Origin: Thioclava sp. ES.031
Lineage (GTDB): Bacteria > Pseudomonadota > Alphaproteobacteria > Rhodobacterales > Rhodobacteraceae
Direction of reading: 5' to 3'
DNA: 64,000 bases
Assembly: GCF_002563775.1 (NCBI RefSeq)
Contig: NZ_PDJO01000001.1
Location: 2,544,501 to 2,608,500, forward strand
The notes beneath the pieces are model-generated. The model saw only the letters and a program-made list of their open reading frames with translations, had not been told where the DNA came from and did no database searches. Every line of letters starts with the position of its first letter. Position 1 is the stretch's first letter. Position numbers and translations under genes: made by a program. Below, piece by piece: positions 17,753-26,445 of the stretch.

Positions 17753-18801
17753 CCCAGACCAAAGCCAAAACCGCCGTCAAATTCGACAATGTCTCCATCG
17801 TCTTCGGCGACCGCCCGCAAGAGGCGCTGCCGATGATGGACGAAGGGCTCTCGCGCCCCGAGATTCAGGAGCGCACCGATCAGGTGCTGGGCGTGCATGA
17901 TTGCTCGGTCGAGGTACCCGAGGGCGAGATCCTCGTGCTGATGGGCCTCTCGGGCTCGGGCAAATCGACGCTCCTGCGCGCGGTGAACGGGCTAAACCCG
18001 GTCGTGCGCGGGCAGGTCGAAGTGCATGACGGGGAGAACCTCGTCGACGTCACCCATGCCGATCCCGCCACCCTGCGCCGGATGCGCCTGACCAAGATCG
18101 CGATGGTTTTCCAGCAATTCGGCCTGCTGCCCTGGCGGACCGTGCGCGAGAATGTCGGCCTCGGCCTCGAACTCGCGGGCATGAACAAGGCGGAACGCCG
18201 CAAGAAGGTCGACAGGCAGCTGGAACTGGTGGGCCTGTCGGACTGGGCCGACCGTCAGGTGGCCGAGCTTTCGGGCGGTATGCAGCAGCGCGTGGGCCTC
18301 GCCCGAGCGTTTGCCACCGACGCGCCGATCCTGCTGATGGACGAGCCCTTCTCCGCGCTCGACCCGCTGATCCGCACCAAGCTGCAGGACGAGTTGCTGG
18401 AACTGCAAACCGAACTCAAGCGCACGATCATTTTCGTCAGCCACGACCTCGACGAAGCCTTCAAGATCGGCAACCGGATCGCGCTGATGGAAGGCGGGCG
18501 GATCGTGCAATGCGGCACCGCGCGCGACATCATTGCCAAGCCCGCCAATGGCTATGTGGCCGATTTCGTGGCCCATATGAACCCGCTCGGCGTGCTCACC
18601 GCCGAGGACATCGCCGATCCCGTCGGCACGCCGACCGGCGACGCCACCGGCGCGCCGATGCCCGCCGACGCGCCCGTGCGCGACGTGATGGAGCGGCTGC
18701 GCTACGAGCCCGCCGTGCCGCTCACCGATGGCCGTGTCGTGACCCGCGAGGGCGTCATCACGCGGCTCATCGACCCCCAGCGCAGTGCCGAGGCCAGCTG
18801 A
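17749..18801 (+). CDS. choV: Choline ABC transporter ATP-binding protein
   Basis: This 350-residue ATPase has Walker A (GLSGSGKSTLL), signature (LSGGMQQRVGLARAF), Walker B (ILLMDEPFSALD) and switch His (FVSHDLDEAF). A C-terminal CBS-like tail of about 70 residues is typical of the glycine-betaine/choline family. It powers choline import with ChoX and ChoW. Confidence 0.94.
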   Translation: MTQTKAKTAVKFDNVSIVFGDRPQEALPMMDEGLSRPEIQERTDQVLGVHDCSVEVPEGEILVLMGLSGSGKSTLLRAVNGLNPVVRGQVEVHDGENLVDVTHADPATLRRMRLTKIAMVFQQFGLLPWRTVRENVGLGLELAGMNKAERRKKVDRQLELVGLSDWADRQVAELSGGMQQRVGLARAFATDAPILLMDEPFSALDPLIRTKLQDELLELQTELKRTIIFVSHDLDEAFKIGNRIALMEGGRIVQCGTARDIIAKPANGYVADFVAHMNPLGVLTAEDIADPVGTPTGDATGAPMPADAPVRDVMERLRYEPAVPLTDGRVVTREGVITRLIDPQRSAEAS

Positions 18802-18810
18802 GGGACGCTT

Positions 18811-18883
18811 CGCGGAGGATATTTTGACCAAGCCGAAACCAAGGCGCGCGCGCCCCTTCGGCTTGGCTCAAATATCCCCGCCG
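18811..18883. repeat. Inverted pair of dispersed repeats, probable bidirectional terminator
   Basis: The arms 18811-18837 and 18857-18883 pair over 27 bases with about four mismatches (core ATATTT, CCAAGCCGAA) around a 19-base GC-rich loop. The structure lies between the convergent choV and DMT permease genes and can stop transcription from both sides. Each arm resembles the repeat at the betA start. Confidence 0.75.
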
Positions 18884-18917
18884 GAGGCATCCGACATTTC
18901 AAAAAAGTGCCGCGCCG

Positions 18918-19823
18918 TCAGATCTTGGTGGCAGGCGCGGGCGGCGTCACCCGGCGTTTGAGCTGCGCCTCGCGGAAGGTCATGTAGCTCACCGCGCCGA
19001 TGATGATCGCGCCGCCCAGGATCACGTAAGGGTCGGGGCGCTCGCCAAAAAACGACCAGCCCGCAATCGCCGCCCAGACCAGCTGCAGGAAGATCACCGG
19101 CTGCGTCACCGTCACGGGCGCCGCGGCGAAGGCCCGCGTCATGCAGTAATGCCCGCCGGTGGCGAACACCGCGACCGCGCCCAGCCAGAGCGTCTCGGAC
19201 AGCGTGATCGGCTCCCATTTCCAGATCGCCACCGGGGCGAGCGCGACGGTCACCACCAGCGTCATCATCGCGACCACCGTGCCCGCGGGCACGTAATCGG
19301 TCAGCCGCTTCGCCGCGAGATAGGCGCCGCCGAAGAACAGCGCCGCGCCAAGCTGGGCGAGATGGCCCGGCTCGATCGCGCGCATCCCCGGGCGCAGGAT
19401 GATCAGCGCCCCGATCAGCGCGACGATCACCGCCGTCACGCGCCGCCAGGCCAGCCCCTCACCCAGCAGGAGCGCGCCGCCGACCGTGACGACAATCGGG
19501 TTGAGGTAGTTGATCGCAGTGACATCGGCGATCGGGATATTGCTCATCGCGAAGAACCACAGCCCCACCGCCACCGCATGCAGCGCCCCGCGCAGCCCGA
19601 ACAGCGCCCAGACCTGCGGCGGGAAGTTCTGGCGCAGGATGCGGGCCAGCGCGGGCGCGAAGAAGATCAGCCCCCACATGAAGCGCACGAAGGCCGATTG
19701 CGCGGCGGGCACCTGATCGCCCAGCCAGTGGACGATGATGTTCACCATCACGAAACAGGCCGTGGTGGCGAGCATCCACAGGATGCCGATCAGCGGTTTA
19801 TTGGGTTTGTCTTGCGCGGTCAT
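18918..19823 (-). CDS. DMT-superfamily (EamA) permease
   Basis: This 301-residue protein has ten membrane helices in two EamA repeats (WMLATTACFVMVNIIVHWLG start, ADVTAINYLNPIVVTVGGAL, VTVTQPVIFLQLVWAAIAGW). Members export metabolites such as amino acids or S-adenosylmethionine; the substrate is unknown. The ATG at 19823 has GAGGGG upstream. A frame extension of 12 codons upstream is not needed. Confidence 0.87.
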   Translation of the reverse strand: MTAQDKPNKPLIGILWMLATTACFVMVNIIVHWLGDQVPAAQSAFVRFMWGLIFFAPALARILRQNFPPQVWALFGLRGALHAVAVGLWFFAMSNIPIADVTAINYLNPIVVTVGGALLLGEGLAWRRVTAVIVALIGALIILRPGMRAIEPGHLAQLGAALFFGGAYLAAKRLTDYVPAGTVVAMMTLVVTVALAPVAIWKWEPITLSETLWLGAVAVFATGGHYCMTRAFAAAPVTVTQPVIFLQLVWAAIAGWSFFGERPDPYVILGGAIIIGAVSYMTFREAQLKRRVTPPAPATKI

Positions 19824-19877
19824 GACCCCTCTTGGACGCTGGTTCGGCACCGCGCGCAAGGGGCGGTTTTGTGTCGG

Positions 19878-20489
19878 TTATAATGCGCCCGCGGCGAGCT
19901 TCCAGGCGATCGAGCCCATCAGCACCGCGATCAGCGCATCGAGCACGCGCCATGCGCTCTCCTTTGCGAAAAGCGGCGCCAGAAGCCGCGCGCCATAGGC
20001 CAGCGCGAAGAAGAAGAGGAAGGAGGCCACGATCGCGCCCGAGGCGAAGCTGATCCGCGCGCCTGCGAACTGCGCCGAGACCGCGCCCAGAAGCACCACC
20101 GTATCGAGCCAGACATGCGGGTTCGCCCATGTGAAAGCGGCCACCGTCACCAGCACGGCGCGCAGGGACGGCGCGCTGCCTGCGCTCGGGTCGAGATGCT
20201 CGCCGCCCCGGATCGCCGCCAAAGCGGAGCGGATCGCATACCAGCTGAGAAAAGCGACACCGCCCCAGCGCAGCGTCTCCGGCAGCCATGGCAGCGCCGT
20301 GGAGGCGGCGGCGAAGCCCGACACGCCGAGCGCGATCAGCACCGCATCGGAAAGCGCGCAGAACAGCGCCACCGCGAAGACATGCTCGCGCCGCAGCCCC
20401 TGACGCAGCACGAAAGCGTTTTGCGCGCCGATCGCCACGATCAGCCCGAGCCCCAGTTTCAGCCCTGCCCAGAATGCCACCAATTCCAT
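19878..20489 (-). CDS. argO: LysE/ArgO-family basic amino acid exporter
   Basis: This 203-residue membrane protein has the LysE pattern (GLGLIVAIGAQNAFVLRQGL, then FTWANPHVWLDTVVLLGA). It exports arginine and/or lysine and is induced by the divergent LysR-type regulator LysG/ArgP, as the gene arrangement shows here. The ATG at 20489 has GGTGAGG before it; a GTG three codons upstream is also possible. Six helices are visible. Confidence 0.88.
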   Translation of the reverse strand: MELVAFWAGLKLGLGLIVAIGAQNAFVLRQGLRREHVFAVALFCALSDAVLIALGVSGFAAASTALPWLPETLRWGGVAFLSWYAIRSALAAIRGGEHLDPSAGSAPSLRAVLVTVAAFTWANPHVWLDTVVLLGAVSAQFAGARISFASGAIVASFLFFFALAYGARLLAPLFAKESAWRVLDALIAVLMGSIAWKLAAGAL

Positions 20490-20542
20490 CCGCCTCACCC
20501 CCAGTCTGCTCGGAGACGCTTCTCAGTGCCGGGGCGTGCGTA

Positions 20543-20585
20543 TAAGTTCAACTTAATTAAACTAACTCTGTATAAGTAAAACTTA
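20543..20585. promoter_or_regulatory. Twin palindromes between argO and its regulator
   Basis: TAAGTTCAACTTA (20543-20555) and TAAGTAAAACTTA (20573-20585) are two matching dyads exactly 30 bases apart. The second reaches the first base of the regulator's ATG. They are probable ArgP/LysG binding sites giving activation of argO and autorepression. Confidence 0.75.
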
Positions 20586-21439
20586 TGTTCGACTATGCCG
20601 CGCTGGATGCGCTCGCCACCGTGATCGAGACCGGAAGCTTCGAAGCCGCCAGCGCCCGGCTCGGGGTGTCGCAATCGGCCGTCTCGCAACGGGTCCGCCA
20701 ATTGGAGGAACGGATGGGCGCGGTTCTGGTGATCCGCGCCACGCCCTGCCGCGCGACCGAGGATGGCGCGCGGCTGATCGCCCATCTGCGCGAAGTGGCG
20801 CTTCTGGAGACCGAGCTTGCGCCCTCCGAGACCCCGCCGGTTCTGCGCATCGCGGTGAATGCGGACAGCCTCGCGACATGGGTGCTGCCCGCGCTGGCCG
20901 AGGTCGAGGGCGTGCGCTTCGATCTGGTGATCGACGATCAGGACCATTCGGCGGGGCTGCTGCGCCGGGGCGAAGTCGCGGGCGCGATCACCGCCGACGA
21001 GGGGCCGATTGCGGGCTGCGACAGCGTGAACCTCGGGCGGCTGCGCTATATCGCGACGGCGAGCCCGGACTTCGTCGCGCGTTATTTCCCGAACCGGATC
21101 GACCGGCACGCCTTGCGCGCGGCCCCTGCCCTGCAGTTCAACGCCAAAGATCGGCTGCAGGACCGCTGGGCCTCGATGATCGCGGGCATGCCGATGGGGC
21201 TGCGCGCGCATCGTATCGGCTCGACCGAAGGTTTCGTGGAGGCCTGTCTGCGCGGCATGGGCTGGGGGCTGAACCCCGAGGCGCTGGTGCGTGCGCATCT
21301 GGAAAGCGGCGCGCTGGAACGGCTGGGCCCGGCGCCGATCGACGTGCCGCTCTACTGGCAGAGCGCAAGGCGGCTGAAAGCCCCGCTCGCGCCTCTGACC
21401 AAAGCACTGCGGCAGGCGGCGAAAGCGGTGTTGCTGTAA
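20585..21439 (+). CDS. argP: LysR-family regulator of amino acid export (ArgP/LysG-like)
   Basis: This 284-residue LTTR has the N-terminal helix-turn-helix (MFDYAALDALATVIETGSFE, then AASARLGVSQSAVSQRVRQL). The effector domain follows ArgP/LysG closely (LRIAVNADSLATWVLPALA, FVEACLRGMGWGLNPE). Family members sense lysine or arginine and switch on the exporter. It lies divergent from argO, with twin palindromes between them. No ribosome-binding site is seen within the operator-rich leader, so translation may be inefficient. Confidence 0.9.
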   Translation: MFDYAALDALATVIETGSFEAASARLGVSQSAVSQRVRQLEERMGAVLVIRATPCRATEDGARLIAHLREVALLETELAPSETPPVLRIAVNADSLATWVLPALAEVEGVRFDLVIDDQDHSAGLLRRGEVAGAITADEGPIAGCDSVNLGRLRYIATASPDFVARYFPNRIDRHALRAAPALQFNAKDRLQDRWASMIAGMPMGLRAHRIGSTEGFVEACLRGMGWGLNPEALVRAHLESGALERLGPAPIDVPLYWQSARRLKAPLAPLTKALRQAAKAVLL

Positions 21440-21575
21440 GGGGGGCGGAAACAGGGCGTTGCGCGCGGCTCCATCTGGTCAGAGCGACTCCCCCGCCTGA
21501 GCGCGCATTGCCCGCGGCCTGCGCGGCGCGCATAGTGACGCATGTCCCGCAGGCCCGTCAGGAGGAGAGGCGCCC

Positions 21576-21911
21576 ATGGAGCTACCCGATTTCATTCAGG
21601 CCTTCCCCGCCCTCGATCTGCCGTTTCCCGAAGATCAGGTGCGCCGCCACGCGATCCGCTCGGAGGCGGGGCTGGTGGTGTTCCTGCACTTCCTCACCGA
21701 TTTCGACCTGCCGCCCCATGCGCATAAGGCTCAGTGGGGCACGGTGATCGAAGGCGAGGCGGAGCTGACCATCGCAGGCGAGACCCGCGTCTATCGCCCC
21801 GGTGACAGCTACAACATCCCCGCGGGCGCGGAACATTCGGCGCGGCTCAAGGCCGGGACGAAGGTGATCGACGCCTTCGAGGAGGCCGATCGCTATCCGC
21901 TGAAAGCCTGA
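21576..21911 (+). CDS. Cupin-domain protein
   Basis: This 111-residue single-domain cupin has motif 1 (FDLPPHAHKAQWGTVIEGEA) and motif 2 (YRPGDSYNIPAGAEHSARL). Metal-ligand histidines are present. Small cupins of this type serve as enzymes or sensors; the substrate is unknown. GGAGGAGAGG precedes the ATG. It is convergent with the transglutaminase gene. Confidence 0.85.
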   Translation: MELPDFIQAFPALDLPFPEDQVRRHAIRSEAGLVVFLHFLTDFDLPPHAHKAQWGTVIEGEAELTIAGETRVYRPGDSYNIPAGAEHSARLKAGTKVIDAFEEADRYPLKA

Positions 21912-21921
21912 GGAAAGGCAC

Positions 21922-22695
21922 TCAGACCCGGATCACCGAGACGCTCTGGTTAATCAGCATCGCGGGCGCCTGCGATTCCATGAAGGCCACGTCATAGGCA
22001 TCGCGCCCCACCGCGACCAGCGCCATGTTCTCGGCCCCGCACATGCCGGTCGCATCGACCATGTGCCACGCGCCATCGAGCCAGACCTCGGCCACGGCAT
22101 GGAAATCCTGCGGCCATACATCCGGCCCGTAGGAGGACGCCATCCGCGCCGGAATCTGCGCCGCGCGCACCATCGCGCAGAACAGATGCGCATAGTCGCG
22201 GCACACCCCTGCCCGGCCCGCGAAGGTCTCGAGCACATTGGTGTCGCTGTCCGACGCGCCGGGCACGTAAGAGAGGTTCTTCTCGATCCAGTCGCGGATC
22301 GCGGCGACTTTCGCCCCGCTCTGCAGATCGCCGAAACGCTTGCTCACGAAGGACACGAACTTGTCCGACTGCACGTAGCGCGAAGGCCGGATATAGGGCG
22401 CGGCCTCGGCGGGCAGTTCGTGCAGCTGTGCCGCCCGCATCTGGGTGAGGTCGATCGCCGGACGCGTGATGTCGATCACCGCCTGATAATGCAGCGTCAT
22501 CTGCGTGCCGACCTGCGCCCAGATACGCTCGCCCACGCCGCAATCGCCCGCGATCCGACCCACGCTCGCATCGCCGAGATTCATCGACGCGCTGACGATC
22601 TCCTGCCCCGGAGCCTGCGCCGCTTCGAGCACCAGCGCGACCGTATTCGGCTGCGGGAACTGGTATTGCATCTGCACGTCGACCGAAATGCGCAT
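21922..22695 (-). CDS. Transglutaminase-like cysteine protease family protein
   Basis: This 257-residue cytoplasmic protein carries an N-terminal beta domain and a transglutaminase core with the triad Cys (AGVCRDYAHLFCA), His (DFHAVAEVWLD) and Asp (HMVDATGM). Family members are proteases or amidases. GAAGGAG precedes the start. Neighbouring genes give no pathway clue. Confidence 0.87.
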   Translation of the reverse strand: MRISVDVQMQYQFPQPNTVALVLEAAQAPGQEIVSASMNLGDASVGRIAGDCGVGERIWAQVGTQMTLHYQAVIDITRPAIDLTQMRAAQLHELPAEAAPYIRPSRYVQSDKFVSFVSKRFGDLQSGAKVAAIRDWIEKNLSYVPGASDSDTNVLETFAGRAGVCRDYAHLFCAMVRAAQIPARMASSYGPDVWPQDFHAVAEVWLDGAWHMVDATGMCGAENMALVAVGRDAYDVAFMESQAPAMLINQSVSVIRV

Positions 22696-22902
22696 GGCGG
22701 CTCCTTCTCTCGGGATTCAGGTGGTGTCACTGGGATGGAGCGCGCCGCGTAACAGAGACACGTCGGTGGGGAAAGGGGGGCGCCGAGGGTTTGGTTCCCT
22801 ATCGCGCGGCGGAAAGCCGAACCCGCTGGAACGGGCTGGTCGTGCGCCTTGAGACCGTCCATGATATAGTAGCGAAAACGCCCCGGGACAAAAAGGTGAG
22901 TA

Positions 22903-23805
22903 ATGGCACCCAACGATAGCTACAGACCGGCTTGCCTGCTCGTCTTTTCCACGCAGCGGACCGGCAGCACACTGCTTTGCGACTATCTGCAACGCGCGGG
23001 CTTGGGAAAACCGGGCGAATTTTTCCTCCTTTTGATGCGCAGCAAACCCCGTAATGAGATCACGCCTGCGGATTTCTTCGCCGCGGCTGAAATGGGGCGT
23101 GGCGAAAACGGGACCTCGGCGATCAACGTGATGTCGAACCAGCTTGCTCCGATCGCGGAAGCCTTTTTCGGCAAACCGGCCTATGAGGCTTTGGAGCCAG
23201 TGACGGCTCACGCACAGTTCATCGACGCCTATGCAAAAATCTTTGGATCGAGCGCCTATCTGCGCATCTCTCGCAGCGACCGCGTAGCGCAGGCGGTCTC
23301 GCGTCTCGTGCATCGAAAGAGCGGCGTCGCCCATGTGAAAGCCGGAGAGGCGCAACGCACGCCGAACCACAAAGCCGGCAGCGGCGATCCGGTCGACGAG
23401 ATCACCGGGGCGGACCTTGCCCACGAAATCTTTCGGATCGATCAGGACGAAGCCCATCTCGATGCGGTTCTCGCGCAACTCGACCAGCCCGTTTGCGACC
23501 TCACCTATGAAGACCTGACCGAAGACCCGGAGCGACAGTTTCAGGCCATCTGGCAGTTTTTCGGTTGGGGTAATTTCGACATGCCCCTGTGCACGGACCA
23601 CACGAAGGTGACCAAACCCGCGGATTTCACCGTTCTGCGCACGAAGCTTGCCGCCTATCTGGGGGCCGATCCGGAGAGCAGCGATGCGGACCTGCTCGCG
23701 CTGTGCCGGGCCCGCAATGCGCAGGAAGGTCACGGCACCCGCAGCGCGAAACGAACTGGCAGCCTGAGCAGGCTCCTGCGGCGCGGCGCCCGCTCGCGCG
23801 CATGA
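22903..23805 (+). CDS. Stf0-like sulfotransferase
   Basis: This 300-residue protein has the 5'-phosphosulfate loop LVFSTQRTGSTLLCDYL and the Stf0 order of motifs (LGKPGEFF, YLRISRSDRVAQAVSRL as the 3'-phosphate loop). Stf0 enzymes transfer sulfate from PAPS to trehalose or glycans. The acceptor here is unknown. AAGGTGAG precedes the ATG. The Arg/Lys-rich C-terminus (RSAKRTGSLSRLLRRGARSRA) is longer than needed and could contact membrane or nucleic acid. A terminator follows. Confidence 0.85.
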   Translation: MAPNDSYRPACLLVFSTQRTGSTLLCDYLQRAGLGKPGEFFLLLMRSKPRNEITPADFFAAAEMGRGENGTSAINVMSNQLAPIAEAFFGKPAYEALEPVTAHAQFIDAYAKIFGSSAYLRISRSDRVAQAVSRLVHRKSGVAHVKAGEAQRTPNHKAGSGDPVDEITGADLAHEIFRIDQDEAHLDAVLAQLDQPVCDLTYEDLTEDPERQFQAIWQFFGWGNFDMPLCTDHTKVTKPADFTVLRTKLAAYLGADPESSDADLLALCRARNAQEGHGTRSAKRTGSLSRLLRRGARSRA

Positions 23806-23829
23806 AAAAAGGCGCCACGAGGGCGCCTT
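23805..23829 (-). terminator. Intrinsic terminator
   Basis: GGCGCC pairs with GGCGCC around a five-base loop, followed on the minus strand by TTTTTT. It ends the FKBP gene and may also work weakly for the convergent sulfotransferase gene. Confidence 0.85.
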
Positions 23830-23855
23830 CTCAAGCTCTGGAAGCAAACGCAGGC

Positions 23856-24287
23856 TTACGCGTCGATCTTGACGAGTTCGACGTCGAAGGTCAGCGCCTT
23901 GCCGGCGAGCGGGTGGTTCGCGTCGAGGACGAGTTCTTTCTCGTTCGCCTCGGCGACGGTCACGTTCACGGTCTGACCGTCCTGGGTCTGAACCTGAAGC
24001 TGGGTGCCCGGCTCGGTCGGGATGTCGTCGGGGATGTTCGCGCGGTCGACCGACTGCATGCGCTCGGGGTGATGCTCGCCATAGGCCTCTGCGGGCTCTA
24101 CGCGCACGGTGCGCTTTTCGCCCTCTTCCATGCCGGTCACGCCCTTGTCGAGGCCGGGGATGATCTGGCCCGAACCGAGCGTGAAGGACAGCGGGTCACG
24201 GCCTTCCGAGCTATCGAAGACGGAGCCGTCATCGAGCTTGCCGGTGTAATGAAGATGCAGGGTGTCGCCAGCCTTTGCCTGGGTCAT
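23856..24287 (-). CDS. FKBP-type peptidyl-prolyl isomerase, SlyD-like
   Basis: This 143-residue protein has the FKBP fold with an inserted flap (DTLHLHYTGKLDDGSVFDSS, PLSFTLGSGQIIPGLDKGV, VRVEPAEAYGEHHPERMQSV). It lacks the His-rich metal-binding tail of E. coli SlyD. It accelerates proline isomerisation and acts as a chaperone in the cytoplasm. AAGGAT precedes the start. Confidence 0.93.
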   Translation of the reverse strand: MTQAKAGDTLHLHYTGKLDDGSVFDSSEGRDPLSFTLGSGQIIPGLDKGVTGMEEGEKRTVRVEPAEAYGEHHPERMQSVDRANIPDDIPTEPGTQLQVQTQDGQTVNVTVAEANEKELVLDANHPLAGKALTFDVELVKIDA

Positions 24288-24517
24288 GGTGATATCCTTT
24301 CGCGGGGAGATGAATTTGCCGAGGCCACGGGGTTACGCGGGTGCTCGGAGCGTCACGCGACAAATTGGGGGTTCTGGGCGGGAATGTAAACCGGGGGGCC
24401 GAAATTCGGGCGGTTTGAGGCCGTTTGAGACGCTTTTACGGCGATTCTGCCTACTCTGGACGTTTTGTGTAAGTATGGGCACCATCAGAAGCGAAAAAGC
24501 TGAAAGGCTCGCGCGAG

Positions 24518-25138
24518 ATGTGTTTCAGAAACGCAGTCGGTTTCTTCGAAAAAGGGCATAGTTACCTTCAGACGGCTGACTTCGTCGCACGCGGGGTGGA
24601 AGCGGGAAATCTCAAGCTCAACTTCGACGATCCTGTAGATTTTCTCTACGCTCATTCCCTGGAATTGATGCTAAAGGGCTGCCTTCTCCTGGACGACCCC
24701 GCAGCGAACCCGAACGAATATGGTCACGATACCTTGCGCCTTTTCGATGAAGTTCTGTCCCGGAAATTTGGCGGGAAAATCCTCGGCGCCGCTTGTGAAA
24801 ATTTGCGCAACAACTGGAAGTCGCATCTCAGGAAAGCGCGCGACATCTATGCATTAAAATTTGATGTCGACGAGACTGCTTTGAGCGAACTTGGAATCGC
24901 GAGCAATGCTGAGATCGGAGAGGCGCTGCCATCGTTGCGCAAGCAAGTAAGCTGGATTGCTGAACGCAACAGAGCTTCTGGAGGGAAATTCCGTTATCCG
25001 GTTAATGAAAATTACCGGAGACAGATTGTTGATGCATTCGGCATTCGAATGGATGTAGTGCGAAGCTCAATTTCATGGGGATGCGCCGACATTTATCACG
25101 GTTTCCGCCGTCTTTGTTCAGAGGGAGATCACGAATAG
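24518..25138 (+). CDS. HEPN-like hypothetical protein
   Basis: This 206-residue helical protein has GFFEKGHSYLQTADF and FLYAHSLELMLKGCLLLDDP, a pattern seen in HEPN-like proteins. The RX4-6H nuclease motif is not evident, so catalysis is doubtful. GC content is visibly lower than in neighbours, suggesting acquisition. The start is uncertain: no ribosome-binding site precedes 24518, and a second frame from 24475 (MGTIRSEKAERLARDVFQK) would form a natural N-terminal helix if one frameshift joined it near 24535. The gene stands between two terminators. Confidence 0.6.
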   Translation: MCFRNAVGFFEKGHSYLQTADFVARGVEAGNLKLNFDDPVDFLYAHSLELMLKGCLLLDDPAANPNEYGHDTLRLFDEVLSRKFGGKILGAACENLRNNWKSHLRKARDIYALKFDVDETALSELGIASNAEIGEALPSLRKQVSWIAERNRASGGKFRYPVNENYRRQIVDAFGIRMDVVRSSISWGCADIYHGFRRLCSEGDHE

Positions 25139-25166
25139 AAAAAAGCGCCCCGGAGGGCGCTTTTAT
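25139..25166. terminator. Bidirectional intrinsic terminator
   Basis: AAAGCGCCC and GGGCGCTTT form a stem with a short CGGA loop, flanked by A-rich and T-rich runs. It serves the HEPN-like gene (+) and yebC (-). Confidence 0.88.
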
Positions 25167-25187
25167 CAATTTTCGGTGCATATCGCC

Positions 25188-25928
25188 TTACAGCTGGGCT
25201 GCGACCTCTTCGGGCACGTCGAAATTGGCGGTGACGGATTGCACGTCGTCATCGTCTTCGAGCGTGTCGATCAGCTTCATCAGCTTCTGGGCGGTCTCCA
25301 GATCGACCTCGGTGCGGTTCTGGGGCTTCCAGATCAGCTTGGCTTCCTCGGCCTCGCCCAGTTCCTTCTCGAGCGCGTCGGAGACATCCGAGAGGTCTTC
25401 CATCGCGCAGTAGATCCAGTGGCCTTCGTCGTCGCTCTCGACGTCTTCGGCACCCGCCTCGATGGCGGCCATCAGCACGGTCTCGGCATCGCCCACGGAG
25501 GCGGGATAGATGATCTCGCCCATCCGGTCGAACATGAAGGACACCGAGCCGGTGGTGCCCAGATTGCCGCCGTTCTTGGTGAAGGTAGAGCGCACGTTCG
25601 ACGCGGTGCGGTTGAGGTTGTCGGTCATCGCCTCGACGATCACCGCGATGCCCTCGGGGCCGTAGCCCTCGTAGCGGATCTCCGTGTAGTCATCGCCGTC
25701 GCCCGCTTGCGATTTCTTGATCGCGCGGTCGATCACGTCTTTCGGCATCGACTGGGACTTGGCCGCTTTCACCGCGAGGCGCAGGCGCGGGTTCTTCTCG
25801 GGATCGGGGTCGCCCATCTTGGCGGCGACCGTGATCTCCTTCGAGAGCTTGGAAAACATCTTCGAGCGCGCCGCATCCTGCTTGCCCTTGCGGTGCTGGA
25901 TGTTGGCCCATTTTGAGTGGCCTGCCAT
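25188..25928 (-). CDS. yebC: YebC/PmpR-family protein
   Basis: This 246-residue protein begins [20 protein letters not shown] and shows the family blocks ([34 protein letters not shown]). The family was described as DNA-binding regulators and more recently as helping ribosomes through polyproline stretches. The start at 25928 is the conserved one. A terminator follows. Confidence 0.95.
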   Translation of the reverse strand: MAGHSKWANIQHRKGKQDAARSKMFSKLSKEITVAAKMGDPDPEKNPRLRLAVKAAKSQSMPKDVIDRAIKKSQAGDGDDYTEIRYEGYGPEGIAVIVEAMTDNLNRTASNVRSTFTKNGGNLGTTGSVSFMFDRMGEIIYPASVGDAETVLMAAIEAGAEDVESDDEGHWIYCAMEDLSDVSDALEKELGEAEEAKLIWKPQNRTEVDLETAQKLMKLIDTLEDDDDVQSVTANFDVPEEVAAQL

Positions 25929-26037
25929 GGGTATCTCCGTTCGGAATAGTCGCGAAATCGACCCCGTATAGTGCGCATCGGGGGGATGATTCAAGATCGA
26001 TGGGTGGCGGGCGGCCTCTGCGCCCGTCGGGAGCGCC

Positions 26038-26433
26038 TTACTGCGGCAAGGTCAGCGTGCCCGCGCCGCGGCCGCGCGGCGGGATTTCCTTGGGCGTCTT
26101 GAACTGCCAGCGCCGCCCGGAGGCGTCTTTCAGCGTCACCTCGGCATAGGGCTGGAACAGGCCGCCCACGCCGCTGCCCGCGAGATAGCTGGGCTCGAAG
26201 CGCGTCACCTGATAGCGCATTGGGTACGGGCACCCGGCCAGATCGCCGGTATACTGGCCCGAGATATTCGCGCGACAGACCGTGCCGTCGATGAAGGAGA
26301 CACGCATCACCGTGCCCTGAAAGCTGACATTGTCCGGCCAGGAGGGCGCGCGGCTGCCCTGCCCCGGCACACAGGCGGCGAGCGCGAGCGGTGCGAGAAG
26401 CGACAGGGCGGCGAGACGGGCGGCAAAGCGCAT
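26038..26433 (-). CDS. Hypothetical lipoprotein
   Basis: This 131-residue protein has the lipobox LALAAC ([21 protein letters not shown]) and a beta-rich mature part ([20 protein letters not shown], then [19 protein letters not shown]). I recognise no family. The ATG at 26433 follows GAGGAGG, 12 bases after the SLC13 gene stop, so both are co-transcribed. Two further cysteines could pair. Confidence 0.75.
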   Translation of the reverse strand: MRFAARLAALSLLAPLALAACVPGQGSRAPSWPDNVSFQGTVMRVSFIDGTVCRANISGQYTGDLAGCPYPMRYQVTRFEPSYLAGSGVGGLFQPYAEVTLKDASGRRWQFKTPKEIPPRGRGAGTLTLPQ

Positions 26434-26445
26434 GGGGGAACCTCC

